From assembly GCA_036557885.1 (NCBI GenBank), contig DATBGS010000164.1, positions 1 to 60,764 on the forward strand: a stretch of 60,764 nt of DNA. The letters are read 5' to 3'. This DNA comes from DATBGS01 sp036557885. Its GTDB lineage: Bacteria; Chloroflexota; Ktedonobacteria; Ktedonobacterales; DATBGS01. The translations under genes and the position numbers were made by a program. The notes beneath the pieces were generated by a model. That model was not told the origin of the DNA and did not search any database. It was given only the letters and a program-made list of their open reading frames with translations. Each line of letters begins with the position of its first letter. Position 1 is the first letter of the stretch. Shown here in pieces: positions 50,916-59,890 of the stretch.

Positions 50916-51180
50916 ACTTCGTTGCCGTTTCCCTTCTACCAAAACGGCCCGGCGTCCCGCCGGGGATACACGCAACTGCATTGAGGGGACGGCGGACGCA
51001 GGTGTGTATTTAGACACGCCCCGCGCCACAGTACCTCCCGCCTGGCCTTAACTCCAGGGCGGAAAGCGGGGGCATTGTAGCGAGAAGCGCTGCTTTGCAC
51101 CCACGTTGCTTTCCCTCCCCTGAACCAGACGGAAACGAGGCCGCTGTGCGCTGCCTGGGGCCATCACACGCAAAAGAGGT
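50916..51180 (+). ncRNA. Leader D: variant structured leader
   Basis: Begins with a CCGGCG/CGCCGG hairpin, then GTGT/ACAC hairpin, then CCCCGCGCC (51019-51027) as in leaders A and C, a CCGCCTGG/CCAGGGCGG hairpin, and GCGGGGGC (51066-51073), which can pair back to the first CCCCGC. The duplicated b and c segments are missing and no U-tract follows, so it is not an evident terminator. About 110 further nt before the ATG hold no gene. Confidence 0.5.
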
Positions 51181-51186
51181 CTTCTG

Positions 51187-52023
51187 ATGGCAAAAACGAA
51201 ATGGCACCGCTACTTTCCGCACCGCGACCCCATCATTCGCTTCCCTGCTGATTTCTGGTCCGACCCAGATGCGCTGGTCACGCTGCTGCGCACCTATCTG
51301 GGCCTGGGCAGCGACGCGCCCGTCTTCCTCGAAGACGCCCTGACGCTGCTGGGCGATCTGGATACCCGCTCGCTCACCGTTGAGCACGCGGGCGCGGTGC
51401 TGCTGGGCCGCACCTTTCTGCTGGTGCTGCCGCTGATTGACAAGCGCCACCGCCAGCGCAAACGCGCCTTTGGCGGCAAAGACAAGCCGCTGGAGTTTGA
51501 CCCGGCAGAGTTAGAACAGACCTTGCCAGAACTCTATCAGCTTCCCCTGCGGCTGGATGCTCTCTGCAAGTGGCTGCTAGATGACCTGTGGACGCTGCTG
51601 CGCCTGATGCGCGCGGCCCAGTCGCTCTACCGCAGGCAGCGGCAGGCGTGGATGCACCTGCATCGCTTGATTGGCGTAGTGCTCGCCCGCATTCTGCTGA
51701 TCTGGGAGCGCGTGCGGCGGCGTTTTTCGCCCTGGATTGCCTATGGCTGTTTGCGCTGGGCGCTGCGCGAACTCTGGGGCACGCTCTTTGGCAGGCCGGT
51801 GCACCTGACCGCCGGGGCCGGGACGTTTCTGGACCAGGAAGCCCTCTCGATTGGGCAGGAATGGGAGTTATGGGTGCGGCTGAAGCGCGAGAACGACGAA
51901 GGCGGCGGGGTTCCAGCGCCGTTTACGCCGCTGGTGGAACGCTGGCGGGCGGGGGATACGCCCCCGCCCTATAAGGAGCAAACCGAGGAGGAACGGATAG
52001 CCGAGGCGCGCTTCTGGCTCTAG
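51187..52023 (+). CDS. KRAxGG-family protein, copy 4 (subfamily 2)
   Basis: 278 residues; AAAGAGGT upstream of the ATG. The N-terminal half differs from copies 1-3 (YFPHRDPIIRFPADFWSDPD, ALVTLLRTYLGLG) but the core RQRKRAFGG, FDPAELEQTLPEL, LWTLLRLMRAAQSLYRR, a WMHLHRLIGVVLARIL stretch and YGCLRWALRELWGTLFG align. It ends in a charged tail (PPPYKEQTEEERIAEARFWL). Copy 5 (59891) is its close relative over the full length. Function unknown. Confidence 0.8.
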   Translation: MAKTKWHRYFPHRDPIIRFPADFWSDPDALVTLLRTYLGLGSDAPVFLEDALTLLGDLDTRSLTVEHAGAVLLGRTFLLVLPLIDKRHRQRKRAFGGKDKPLEFDPAELEQTLPELYQLPLRLDALCKWLLDDLWTLLRLMRAAQSLYRRQRQAWMHLHRLIGVVLARILLIWERVRRRFSPWIAYGCLRWALRELWGTLFGRPVHLTAGAGTFLDQEALSIGQEWELWVRLKRENDEGGGVPAPFTPLVERWRAGDTPPPYKEQTEEERIAEARFWL

Positions 52024-52030
52024 GCGCTCT

Positions 52031-52360
52031 GCTTGCCGTGCCCCCTCTGGGGGTAGCGCCGCCGTCCCTGGCGGCGAATCATGGCAAGCGCGAATGTTGG
52101 CGCTGGCGATGGAGGCTGGCGGTTAAAAGCCGCGCCTATGGGCCTGCGGCCACCAAACCTGCCTACGCAGGTTCCCCCCACTCAGCCAGCCGTTGCGACT
52201 GATGGGGATGGGAGTCCGCGCAGGCGGACTTGGTGGCGTCCGCAGACGCCCTTAGGCGCGGCTTTTAACCGCCAGCCTCCATCGCCAGCGCCAACGTTCG
52301 CGCTTGCCACGCTTCGCCGCCAGGGACGGCGGCGCTACCCCCAGAGGGGGCACGGCAAGC
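52031..52360. repeat. Giant inverted repeat with about 112-bp arms
   Basis: Left arm starts GCTTGCCGTGCCCCCTCTGG and contains the TAGCGCCGCC hairpin, ATGGCAAGCGCGAATGTTGG and GGCTGGCGGTTAAAAGCCGC; the right arm is its near-exact complement to 52360. It is thus a composite of two smaller repeat types, each flipped. It begins 8 nt after the stop of gene 51187 and ends 7 nt before that of gene 52367. Confidence 0.9.
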
Positions 52361-52366
52361 AGGATG

Positions 52367-53221
52367 TTACAGGCGCGGTGGCCCCTGGCGGATGCGCTGG
52401 CGCATAGCCTCCAGCGGGCCGCGCTGGGGCACGACGTTTTCAATCCACCACGTCACGCCAACCGCACCATAGGGGGCAACGATGGCGGCGGCCCTGGCCG
52501 GGTCGTCGCCGGGCGTTTCCCCGCCAACGGTCACATCAAAGGGCGTGTCGCTGGCACGCTGCGACTGAATATAAGCGAGCGTGGCCTGCACCTCCGCTGG
52601 GGGAATGCTCTGGTCCCAGTTGACATTCAGGCTGAGCGGGAAGACGCCATCCCAGCGGGCGGCGCGGCGAAAGGGCGCTTTCTTGGGCCAGAAGCCCGCG
52701 ACCCAGATGGGGATGCGCGGCGCCTGCACCGGGCGCGGCAAGAAGACCGTTTCTTCCTGAATGTGATAGTGCTGGCCCTGGTAGCTGAAGGGTTCGCCGC
52801 TCCACAGGCCGGTCAGGATGTCCAGCCCTTCATCCAGCCTGGCGGCGCGCACCTTGTCGTCGCTTTCCTCGCCAAAGCGCGCAAAGTCATCCACCGGCGG
52901 CCAGCCCAGGCCCACACCCAGAATCAGCCGCCCGTTGGAGAGATGATCGAGCGTCACCGTCTCGCGCGCCAGCTTCCAGGGGCGGCGGCGCGGCACAGGC
53001 GTCACCAGCGGCCCCAGACGAATGCGGCTGGTGCGCATCGCCATTGCCGCCAGCGCCACCCAGGGGTCAGCGATAGGCAGCCGCCATTTGTTTTCAAAAA
53101 GCAGATGATCCCAGAGAAAGAAGCCATCCCAGCCCGCTTCTTCTGCTTCGTGGGCAAGTTCTGCCACCAGGCGCGGGTCGCTGTATTCGGAAAAATTGGG
53201 CACGCTGATACCTGCGCGCAT
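52367..53221 (-). CDS. LLM-class (F420-dependent) oxidoreductase
   Basis: 284 residues. MRAGISVPNFSEYSDPRLVA, EAEEAGWDGFFLWDHLLF, RIRLGPLVTPVPRRRPWKLA, ETVTLDHLSNGRLILGVGLG and PRIPIWVAGFWPKKAPFRRA. It is a paralogue of the enzyme at 18570, sharing the PRRRPW, RAARWDGVFPL and GVTWW stretches. F420 or FMN is the likely cofactor. Substrate unknown. Confidence 0.92.
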   Translation of the reverse strand: MRAGISVPNFSEYSDPRLVAELAHEAEEAGWDGFFLWDHLLFENKWRLPIADPWVALAAMAMRTSRIRLGPLVTPVPRRRPWKLARETVTLDHLSNGRLILGVGLGWPPVDDFARFGEESDDKVRAARLDEGLDILTGLWSGEPFSYQGQHYHIQEETVFLPRPVQAPRIPIWVAGFWPKKAPFRRAARWDGVFPLSLNVNWDQSIPPAEVQATLAYIQSQRASDTPFDVTVGGETPGDDPARAAAIVAPYGAVGVTWWIENVVPQRGPLEAMRQRIRQGPPRL

Positions 53222-53537
53222 GCTCTGCTCCCTTCAGTTGCCTTCAACAGTCGCAAATAAAAGCATACCTGCCGCTTCTTGACATCTCCTGTCAGGTAGG
53301 AGCAAAGAACCACCCAGGCGATACAGATCACGGCTTGCATCGTTAGGTACTATGAAGGCATGGAGCAGCCAGGAAAACAGCTTTCAGCCAGTACCATAGT
53401 ACCAGACGAGCCGCCAACATTGACAGAAAGCCGCTTTCCTGGCTAGAGTTGGTTCAGGATAAGGGATAGTATCGCTCTTTTTATCGCCTGTCTGAAAGGC
53501 CAGACAGCGCGATTGCCGACCAGTGAGGGCAGAGATC

Positions 53538-54944
53538 ATGCTGAACCGGGGGAATGCACGAAGGCGACAAACGGCGCGAATCCTTGGGGAGCCGTTCACC
53601 TGGGACGACGAGCAGACAAACGAGCCAGCATACGCTGAAGACGAGCAGCGGGCCTGGTATCAGGAAGCTCTGGCCGAAGACCAGCATGATGAGGAACAGC
53701 AGCCCCCGGCTGGCTTTCCAGACGAGGCCACGCCGCTTTCGAGGAGCGGCTTTCTGCTGCAAGAGGAGGAGCGCGGCGGGGCAGCCTGGTCCGACGCTGG
53801 AGACTATTCCCAATCAGGTGAGCATGGCCGGGGCAAGGAGCCGAACGGCAGAGACAAGCGGAACCTGCCCTCCACGCAAAGGGGGTATGGCCCGCCCGTC
53901 CGCAGCAGCCTGGGCAAGGCCGTTGCGCGGCTGAGCGGCGAGCCAACCGACCCGACGCTCTGGCGCGGCGCGGAAACCGCGCATCCGGTGGTAGTCCCTG
54001 GCAGGCGCGTCAGCAAACGCCCCGGTGCGCTGGGGCACACGCCATTTGTCCCGCGCTCCAACCGGCATCGCTCGCTGTTTATGCACCTGGCGGTGGTGGG
54101 GATAGTGTCCATCATGCTGATGGGCACCGCCTTTGCCATTGCCCCGCTCGGCACAGAAAATCAGATTATTAATGGCATCAAAAGCCTGGCGGGTTTTGGC
54201 GCGCCCCCCAACGCTAACAAAGCCACCTACTTCAATTACGTCGTGCATGACGGCGATAGCCTCAAGAGCATCGCTGATAAGTTTGGCGTCTTGCCCGGCG
54301 GCATTCTGCTGATGAACGGGCTGCACAGCGCCGACGACTTATACACGGGCCTGCTCCTGAAAATCCCCACCGACCCCACCTATGGCGCCTCGTATCAGGC
54401 GCAGCTAGATATTCCCATTCCGCCGCCGGATAAAGCTGGCAATGTCTTTGGCACCAACCCCTGGAACTCCCAAAGCGGGGCCACCGACCCCAACAACATC
54501 TGCGCGCCCGCAGGCAACGCCGATACCTCGGCTGATCGTCAGTTGTTCCAACTGATCAACCCCAATCCCAACGCCCGTTATGCGCGCGGCTTCACCTGGT
54601 ATCACAACGGGGTTGATCTGGATAACCCCTCTGGCACACCCATTCTGGCGGCGCAGGCGGGGCTGGTCGTCTTTGCTGGGTGGGATAACCTGGGGCTGGG
54701 CAACTCGGTCAAGATCAACAACTGCAACGGCCTCTCGACCATCTACGGGCATATGCGTGACGTGCCGCTGGTGCACGCGGGTGACTATGTGCAAGTGGGG
54801 CAGCAAGTTGGCGTGGAAGGGTCAACCGGCAACTCCACCGGCCCGCACCTGCACTTTATGACGGAATGGTGGAACAAGGCCGCCAACCCCTACTGCTTCG
54901 ATTTCGCGCTTCCGTCGGGCGACACGCCCTGCACAACACCATAG
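53538..54944 (+). CDS. LysM-M23 peptidoglycan endopeptidase, membrane-anchored
   Basis: 468 residues from the ATG at 53538. A long, charged cytoplasmic head (about 190 residues) precedes one membrane helix (LFMHLAVVGIVSIMLMGTAF). LysM follows: YVVHDGDSLKSIADKFGVLP, LLMNGLHSADDLYTGLLLKI. The M23 domain has the zinc residues in YHNGVDLDNPSGTPI and TGPHLHFM, and IYGHMRDV. It should cut peptide crosslinks of peptidoglycan. No catalytic residue is lost. The long head is unusual and may link it to division or sporulation control. Confidence 0.9.
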   Translation: MLNRGNARRRQTARILGEPFTWDDEQTNEPAYAEDEQRAWYQEALAEDQHDEEQQPPAGFPDEATPLSRSGFLLQEEERGGAAWSDAGDYSQSGEHGRGKEPNGRDKRNLPSTQRGYGPPVRSSLGKAVARLSGEPTDPTLWRGAETAHPVVVPGRRVSKRPGALGHTPFVPRSNRHRSLFMHLAVVGIVSIMLMGTAFAIAPLGTENQIINGIKSLAGFGAPPNANKATYFNYVVHDGDSLKSIADKFGVLPGGILLMNGLHSADDLYTGLLLKIPTDPTYGASYQAQLDIPIPPPDKAGNVFGTNPWNSQSGATDPNNICAPAGNADTSADRQLFQLINPNPNARYARGFTWYHNGVDLDNPSGTPILAAQAGLVVFAGWDNLGLGNSVKINNCNGLSTIYGHMRDVPLVHAGDYVQVGQQVGVEGSTGNSTGPHLHFMTEWWNKAANPYCFDFALPSGDTPCTTP

Positions 54945-55106
54945 GCTGGCGCAAAGTGCCGTTTCTGTAGCGCCGCCCCTCAAAGCAGGGGCAGAGCGCC
55001 ACTTGCGACCCTCTCATCCACATGCTAGAGTATAGGGGCTGACTGAGCCGCACTATGGGAAGAGGGAACAGGCCAGTCAAATCCGTCTGGAGAGGTATCC
55101 ATTTGC

Positions 55107-56249
55107 ATGTCGAGTCTATTTTTTTATGGGAGAGCTTCTTCCGCCCGCCGATGGCGCGGCGCCATGATACTCAGCGCGGTGCTGGTGCTCCTCTTGAGCG
55201 CCTGTAGCAGCAACAGCAACGCCAACAAGACCCCCACCGCCACGAGCACCGGACCCACCGCCACGCCCCAGCCGGGCACCGCCTATACGTATGCCTTTGC
55301 GCGGGGCGATCAAATCTGGGTGACGCAGCCCGGCAAAGACCCCAAGCAGATTTCTAGCCTGCCCGATACCGGCCTGAAGATCACCAGCCTGGTCTGGTCG
55401 CCAGACGGCAAGCATATCGCCTTCGAGCGTTCCGGGGCAGGCAGCCCCGTTGACTACGCGATGGATGTGAGCGATGGCAGCCTGACCGCGCTGGATGTAC
55501 CCTCTACCACCGCCGCCGCAACGTTGGGCTGGTCCGACAACAAGACGGTTGTGGCCGCCAAGTTTGTCAGCGACACCGCCACGCAAATCTGGAAGGAAGA
55601 CATTACCACCCAGCAATCCAGCAAGATCATCGAGCTTGCCAAGGTGGATCAGGTGGAAATCCGCAACCAATCGTTTTATTACGCGCTGCTGGATTCCAAC
55701 TCCAACCAGTTGATGCTGCACCGCTACGACATCAACCTGGGGTCGGAGGGTACGCCCGATCCGATCACGCCAGCCGGGGCTTCGTCCTTGAAGGTGAACT
55801 GGGATGTCAGCCCGGATGGGTCGTATGTCGCGATGGGCTTTAAGCTGGCAACGCCAGACCCCAACTGGGACAACGGCTTCTGGTATATCAACTTCAACGA
55901 CAACACCAATCGCGGGACGATGTTCACCGAAATCCCGTTTACCTCATTTAAGGACGATGACCCCATCACGCTCACCTTCTCGCCCGATGGACAGACCATG
56001 CTGCTCAACACCAAGAGCGGCCTTGGCCCGGCCAGCGAATCAGTGGATGGGACAGGGTTTGTACAATATAAACCAACGGCCAGCGTGACTTCGCAAAACA
56101 ACATCAGTTGGGCACCCAACGGCGCCAGCTTTGCCCTGAGCGGCAGCGAGGGTTCCGGCAAAGCGAATATCTACGTGCTGAATGCTTCGGCGGATGGCAC
56201 AGCGCTGGCCGACAACGCCGGGTTGCTGCAATGGGCGCCTAAAAGCTAA
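55107..56249 (+). CDS. Propeller lipoprotein (TolB/PD40-like)
   Basis: 380 residues. Signal peptide with lipobox LLSACSS, a Thr/Pro-rich linker, then PD40-like blades: FARGDQIWVTQPGKDPKQIS, SLVWSPDGKHIAFERSG, VNWDVSPDGSYVAMGFK, TLTFSPDGQTMLLN and SWAPNGASFALSGSEGS. It is held to the outer face of the membrane. It starts a likely operon with the two zinc-ribbon proteins (36 and 53 nt apart). Confidence 0.88.
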   Translation: MSSLFFYGRASSARRWRGAMILSAVLVLLLSACSSNSNANKTPTATSTGPTATPQPGTAYTYAFARGDQIWVTQPGKDPKQISSLPDTGLKITSLVWSPDGKHIAFERSGAGSPVDYAMDVSDGSLTALDVPSTTAAATLGWSDNKTVVAAKFVSDTATQIWKEDITTQQSSKIIELAKVDQVEIRNQSFYYALLDSNSNQLMLHRYDINLGSEGTPDPITPAGASSLKVNWDVSPDGSYVAMGFKLATPDPNWDNGFWYINFNDNTNRGTMFTEIPFTSFKDDDPITLTFSPDGQTMLLNTKSGLGPASESVDGTGFVQYKPTASVTSQNNISWAPNGASFALSGSEGSGKANIYVLNASADGTALADNAGLLQWAPKS

Positions 56250-56284
56250 GTAGTTGGGTGTCGAAGGCTGAGGGAGTAGCCGTT

Positions 56285-57340
56285 ATGATTTGTTCGTCTT
56301 GTAGGTTGTTTATTACGAATCCTGACGCGACGGAATGCCCGCAGTGTGGGCAACCGCTCACTACAGGGCGCGGCCCCAGAGCCGCGAACTATGGCGGCTC
56401 CTCTGGGGGCTGGTCTGGAGCGAGAGAGGAAGCGCCACGCTCCAGACCATTCCCCTCTGGCGGCTTCTCAGACGCCTATTTTGATGACCCTGCCCCAGGC
56501 CGAGGCACAGCCTACGGCCCACCCAGCAGGCCAGGCGTTTCGCGCTCTGGTCAGTTCGCCCCAGGCTACGACTCCACCCCACCGCCAGGGCCGATGGCCC
56601 CGCCAGCCTGGGGCATGCCGATGTCCTTTCCACCGCCACAGCCAGTACGAAAAAGCAGCACCAAAAAGATTGTTCTGATCACCCTGGGCATTACCGCTGG
56701 CTCGTTGCTCTTATGTGCGATCTTGCTGGTGGTCACGCTTGGGTTCATTGGGCAGGCAGCACTCAAACAAAGCATCCACAACACTCCAACGCCCTTTGCT
56801 GGAACGACGCCAGGGCAAACGATCTTGTTTCAAGACCCGCTGACCTCCAACACCAATGGCTGGGCGAATGACCCGCTGCACTGCTTCTTTCGGGACAACG
56901 GCTATCATATTCAGAATGGCTATATCTGCTACGCCCCGGCAGGCATCACAGACGATGTGAACATTTCGGTTGATGTGGCGCAGATCAACGGCTCGACTTC
57001 CTCCGCCTATGGCATCATTTTACGCACTGCCAGCCAGGGCAACTACTATCAATTTGAGATAAATAGCAACAGTGAGTGGGACTTCGGCAAGGTTGCTAAC
57101 GACAAAACCTTTACCGCGCTCATTCACGCAAAGACCAGCAGCGCGCTCAAAGGTGGCCTCAATACGACCAACCATCTGATGGTGAGCGCCAAGGGAACAC
57201 ATTTTGTGCTCTATATCAATGGGACCAACGTGGGCGAAGCCGATGATAGCACCTACACCAGCGGGAAAAGCGGGCTGTTCTGCGATAAGAACAGTGAAGC
57301 GGTCTTTACCAACTTTCAGATGACAAAGCCAACGGCCTGA
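56285..57340 (+). CDS. Zinc-ribbon, membrane helix and LamG/DUF1080-like domain protein, copy 1
   Basis: 351 residues from the ATG at 56285 (GAGGGAG upstream). The N-terminal zinc ribbon has CSSCR and CPQCG. A Pro/Gly/Ser linker, one helix (KIVLITLGITAGSLLLCAIL) and an outside beta-sandwich follow (ILFQDPLTSNTNGWANDPLH, YHIQNGYICYAPAG, SSAYGIILRTASQGNYYQFE, SGKSGLFCDKNSEAVFTNFQ). Such domains bind sugars or polymers. The next gene is a tandem duplicate. Confidence 0.88.
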   Translation: MICSSCRLFITNPDATECPQCGQPLTTGRGPRAANYGGSSGGWSGAREEAPRSRPFPSGGFSDAYFDDPAPGRGTAYGPPSRPGVSRSGQFAPGYDSTPPPGPMAPPAWGMPMSFPPPQPVRKSSTKKIVLITLGITAGSLLLCAILLVVTLGFIGQAALKQSIHNTPTPFAGTTPGQTILFQDPLTSNTNGWANDPLHCFFRDNGYHIQNGYICYAPAGITDDVNISVDVAQINGSTSSAYGIILRTASQGNYYQFEINSNSEWDFGKVANDKTFTALIHAKTSSALKGGLNTTNHLMVSAKGTHFVLYINGTNVGEADDSTYTSGKSGLFCDKNSEAVFTNFQMTKPTA

Positions 57341-57393
57341 GCCACAGATCAACGCTCGCGCACACTCATTTTCGGTACGGAGGCTGATGTGCT

Positions 57394-58410
57394 ATGAACT
57401 GTCCTCGTTGCGGCGCGCTCATCCGAAATCCGCAAGCTGCTCGCTGCCCCTGGTGCAGCGAGCAGCTTGCCACCGAAGTCGCCGGGGGAGACGACGCGGT
57501 ATCCTCTCCTCCGGCCAGGCAGGACAACGCTGGCGCAGCCTTCGCCAGCCAGCCCATCAGACGGCCTCCGCTGCCGCCTGAGCACTACAGCCCAGGCTAC
57601 GAGCCGTATGGCCCGCCACCGTCAGGGCAGATGGCCCCGCCTGGCTGGGCGCCGCCAGGAACACCGCCCATCGTTGTGCCCGCCGCGCCCCCGTCGAACA
57701 GAAAGAAGGCTGTCATTTGGGCTGTGCTGGGCGCTCTGGGCGTGATCGTGTTGTGTGTGGCCGCCGCTGGTGTGATTGGCGTGAATCTCGGCTCGCGGCT
57801 GGCGGCGAATGCGTTGAAGCGGACACCAACAACGGCCCCGCTCTTGTCTGGCAGCGTGACCCCATTTGCCAATACCCCGGCTGGAGAGCAGGTGATCTTT
57901 CAGGACACGCTGATGAGCGGCGCAACCGGCTGGCCCGACGTTGCGCCCAAATGCTTCTATCAGGGTGATGGGTATCATGTCGCGGATGGGTACTGGTGCT
58001 ACTCCCCTGTGGCGGCTATCAGCGATGTCACTGTCTCGGTTGACGCTGAGCAGATCAGCGGTTCTGTCCAGGCGCCCTATGGCATCATCTTGCGCTCAGA
58101 GAGTCCAGACTATTATTATGAGTTTGACCTCTACAGCGATGGTCAGTGGGGGTTTGGCAGGTCCACCCACGAAAATCCCTACATCGCGCTGATCTGGCCG
58201 CAGACCAGCAGCGCGATCAAAAGCGGCCTCCATGCCAGCAATCACCTGATGGTGCGCGCCAAAGGCACGCATTTTGAGTTTTTTATCAACGGAACGAAAG
58301 TTGGCGAAGCTGACGACAGCACCTTCACCAGCGGGAGAAGCGGGCTGGTGTGCAACCAACAAGGGGAAGCGGTTTTTACGAACTTTCAGATGACCAAACC
58401 AGCGGCCTGA
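57394..58410 (+). CDS. Zinc-ribbon, membrane helix and LamG/DUF1080-like domain protein, copy 2
   Basis: 338 residues. Zinc ribbon with CPRCG and CPWCS, Pro-rich linker, one helix (AVIWAVLGALGVIVLCVAAA) and the same outside domain (VIFQDTLMSGATGWPDVAPK, YHVADGYWCYSPVA, APYGIILRSESPDYYYEFDL, SGRSGLVCNQQGEAVFTNFQ). About half the residues of the outer domain match copy 1. The ribbon and linker have diverged more. GTGCTATG at 57389 gives the start. Confidence 0.88.
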   Translation: MNCPRCGALIRNPQAARCPWCSEQLATEVAGGDDAVSSPPARQDNAGAAFASQPIRRPPLPPEHYSPGYEPYGPPPSGQMAPPGWAPPGTPPIVVPAAPPSNRKKAVIWAVLGALGVIVLCVAAAGVIGVNLGSRLAANALKRTPTTAPLLSGSVTPFANTPAGEQVIFQDTLMSGATGWPDVAPKCFYQGDGYHVADGYWCYSPVAAISDVTVSVDAEQISGSVQAPYGIILRSESPDYYYEFDLYSDGQWGFGRSTHENPYIALIWPQTSSAIKSGLHASNHLMVRAKGTHFEFFINGTKVGEADDSTFTSGRSGLVCNQQGEAVFTNFQMTKPAA

Positions 58411-58443
58411 GCCACCAGCGGCTTCAGCCAGGAGGACCAACCA

Positions 58444-59235
58444 GTGAGCCAGACGATTATCCAGGTGGATGCCTTTACCGATACGCCGTTTGCGGGCAAT
58501 CCGGCGGGGGTCTGTGTGCTGCCAGAGCCGCGCGAGGAGCGCTGGATGCAGCACGTGGCGCGAGAGATGAATCTGGCGGAAACGGCTTTCCTGGTGAAGC
58601 AGGAGGATGGCTACAATCTGCGCTGGTTTACGCCAGCGGTGGAGGTGGACCTCTGCGGCCACGCGACGCTGGCAAGCGCGCATATGCTCTGGGAAGCGGG
58701 GCACCTGCTCCCCGGACAGCAGGCGCGTTTTCACACGCGCAGTGGGCTGCTGACCGCCGACCAGCGGGGCGCGTGGATTGAGATGGATTTTCCCGCCACG
58801 CCGGAGCAGCCCACCCAGGCGCCGCCAGAACTGGCGCGGGCGCTTGGCGCACAGCCGCTTTACGTGGGCAAGAGCATCTTTGATTATCTGGTGGAGGTGG
58901 AGAGCGAAGACGTGGTGCGCAGCCTGAAGCCCGATATAAACCTGCTGGAGCAGATCGAGGCACGCGGCATCATCGTCACCAGCCGCGCCAGCATGCCCGG
59001 CATGGATTTTGTCTCGCGCTTTTTTGCGCCCGGGGCGGGCGTCAACGAAGACCCCGTGACCGGCTCGGCGCATTGCTGCCTGACGCCCTTCTGGAGCGGG
59101 CGCCTGGGCAAGACCGAGATGGTGGCCTATCAAGCTTCGGCACGTGGCGGCGTGGTGCGCGTGCGCCTGGACGGGGAGCGCGTGAAGCTGGGCGGGCAGG
59201 CCGTCACGGTGCTGCGCGGCGAATTGATCGGGTAA
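58444..59235 (+). CDS. PhzF-family isomerase
   Basis: 263 residues from a GTG at 58444 with AGGAGG 9 nt upstream. VDAFTDTPFAGNPAGVCVLP, the catalytic Glu in REMNLAETAFL, LRWFTPAVEVDLCGHATLAS, and the C-terminal mirror FFAPGAGVNEDPVTGSAHCC complete the fold. The family is named after a phenazine step, but no phenazine genes are near. It follows the zinc-ribbon genes by 33 nt and could be in their operon. Confidence 0.92.
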   Translation: MSQTIIQVDAFTDTPFAGNPAGVCVLPEPREERWMQHVAREMNLAETAFLVKQEDGYNLRWFTPAVEVDLCGHATLASAHMLWEAGHLLPGQQARFHTRSGLLTADQRGAWIEMDFPATPEQPTQAPPELARALGAQPLYVGKSIFDYLVEVESEDVVRSLKPDINLLEQIEARGIIVTSRASMPGMDFVSRFFAPGAGVNEDPVTGSAHCCLTPFWSGRLGKTEMVAYQASARGGVVRVRLDGERVKLGGQAVTVLRGELIG

Positions 59236-59330
59236 CAGTCAGGAAGAACTTGGCATGTTTCGTGTATGCGCAAAAGAGCAGGGCTAGTATACCTTTTCTC
59301 CCCTGGCTTGCCTGTTCAGGAGGCGCGTAC

Positions 59331-59729
59331 ATGAATGACTTCTTTCACAAATTTTCCACCAAAATAGCCTTTGTTGTCGGCACGCCCTGGGCCTTTCTGG
59401 TGGCTCTGGTGGGCGTGCTGGCCTGGGCGATTTCTGGGCCGCTTTTTGGTTTCTCTGATACCTGGCAACTGGTCATTAATACCAGCACGACCATCCTCAC
59501 GTTCCTCATCGTCTTCTTGATTCAGAACACCCAGAACCGCGATGCCAAAGCACTCCATCTCAAGCTGGACGAGTTACTGCGCGCCGTTGAAGGGGCGCGC
59601 ACCGGTCTGGTTGACCTGGAAGATATGACCGATGAAGAACTCGCCAAGCTGCAAAAGGAATTTGAGCGGCTGCATCGCAGCCAGCACAACCAGCCAACCC
59701 AGCCACAGAAAGCAGCAAAGCGAGCCTGA
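59331..59729 (+). CDS. Low-affinity iron permease-like small membrane protein
   Basis: 132 residues from the ATG at 59331, which follows AGGAGG. FSTKIAFVVGTPWAFLVALV, GVLAWAISGPLFGFSDTWQL, INTSTTILTFLIVFLIQNTQ and NRDAKALHLKLDELLRAVEG are the conserved core of the bacterial relatives of Fet4 (COG5478). The last part is charged and helical. Metal transport is inferred from the family name only. Confidence 0.85.
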   Translation: MNDFFHKFSTKIAFVVGTPWAFLVALVGVLAWAISGPLFGFSDTWQLVINTSTTILTFLIVFLIQNTQNRDAKALHLKLDELLRAVEGARTGLVDLEDMTDEELAKLQKEFERLHRSQHNQPTQPQKAAKRA

Positions 59730-59736
59730 TGGCCAG

Positions 59737-59885
59737 CGGCCCGGCACCCTAAGACAAAGGGCAGGGGGATGCCGGGGCTACAAACGACCTTCCGCCTGTA
59801 GCCCCGGCGTCCCTGCCGGGCACTCGTGGCAAATAGCAACGCTCGCCTCTGGCGACGACGGCCCGGCACGGTGGCCGGGGGGTCT
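59737..59885. repeat. Cluster of dispersed repeats in a convergent gap
   Basis: CACCCTAAGACAAAGGGCAG, GCCGGGGCTACA paired with TGTAGCCCCGGC around a short loop, then CTCGTGGCAAATAGCAACGC and CCCGGCACGGTGGCCGGGG. It fills the space between genes 59331 and 59891. Confidence 0.85.
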
Positions 59886-59890
59886 AAACA

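Noticed and set aside
49972..51051. Plus-strand open frame opposite the TIR membrane protein
   Set aside because: No domain and low-complexity composition; the TIR frame is certain.
58096..59133. Minus-strand open frame opposite PhzF
   Set aside because: The plus-strand PhzF motifs and AGGAGG site identify the real gene.
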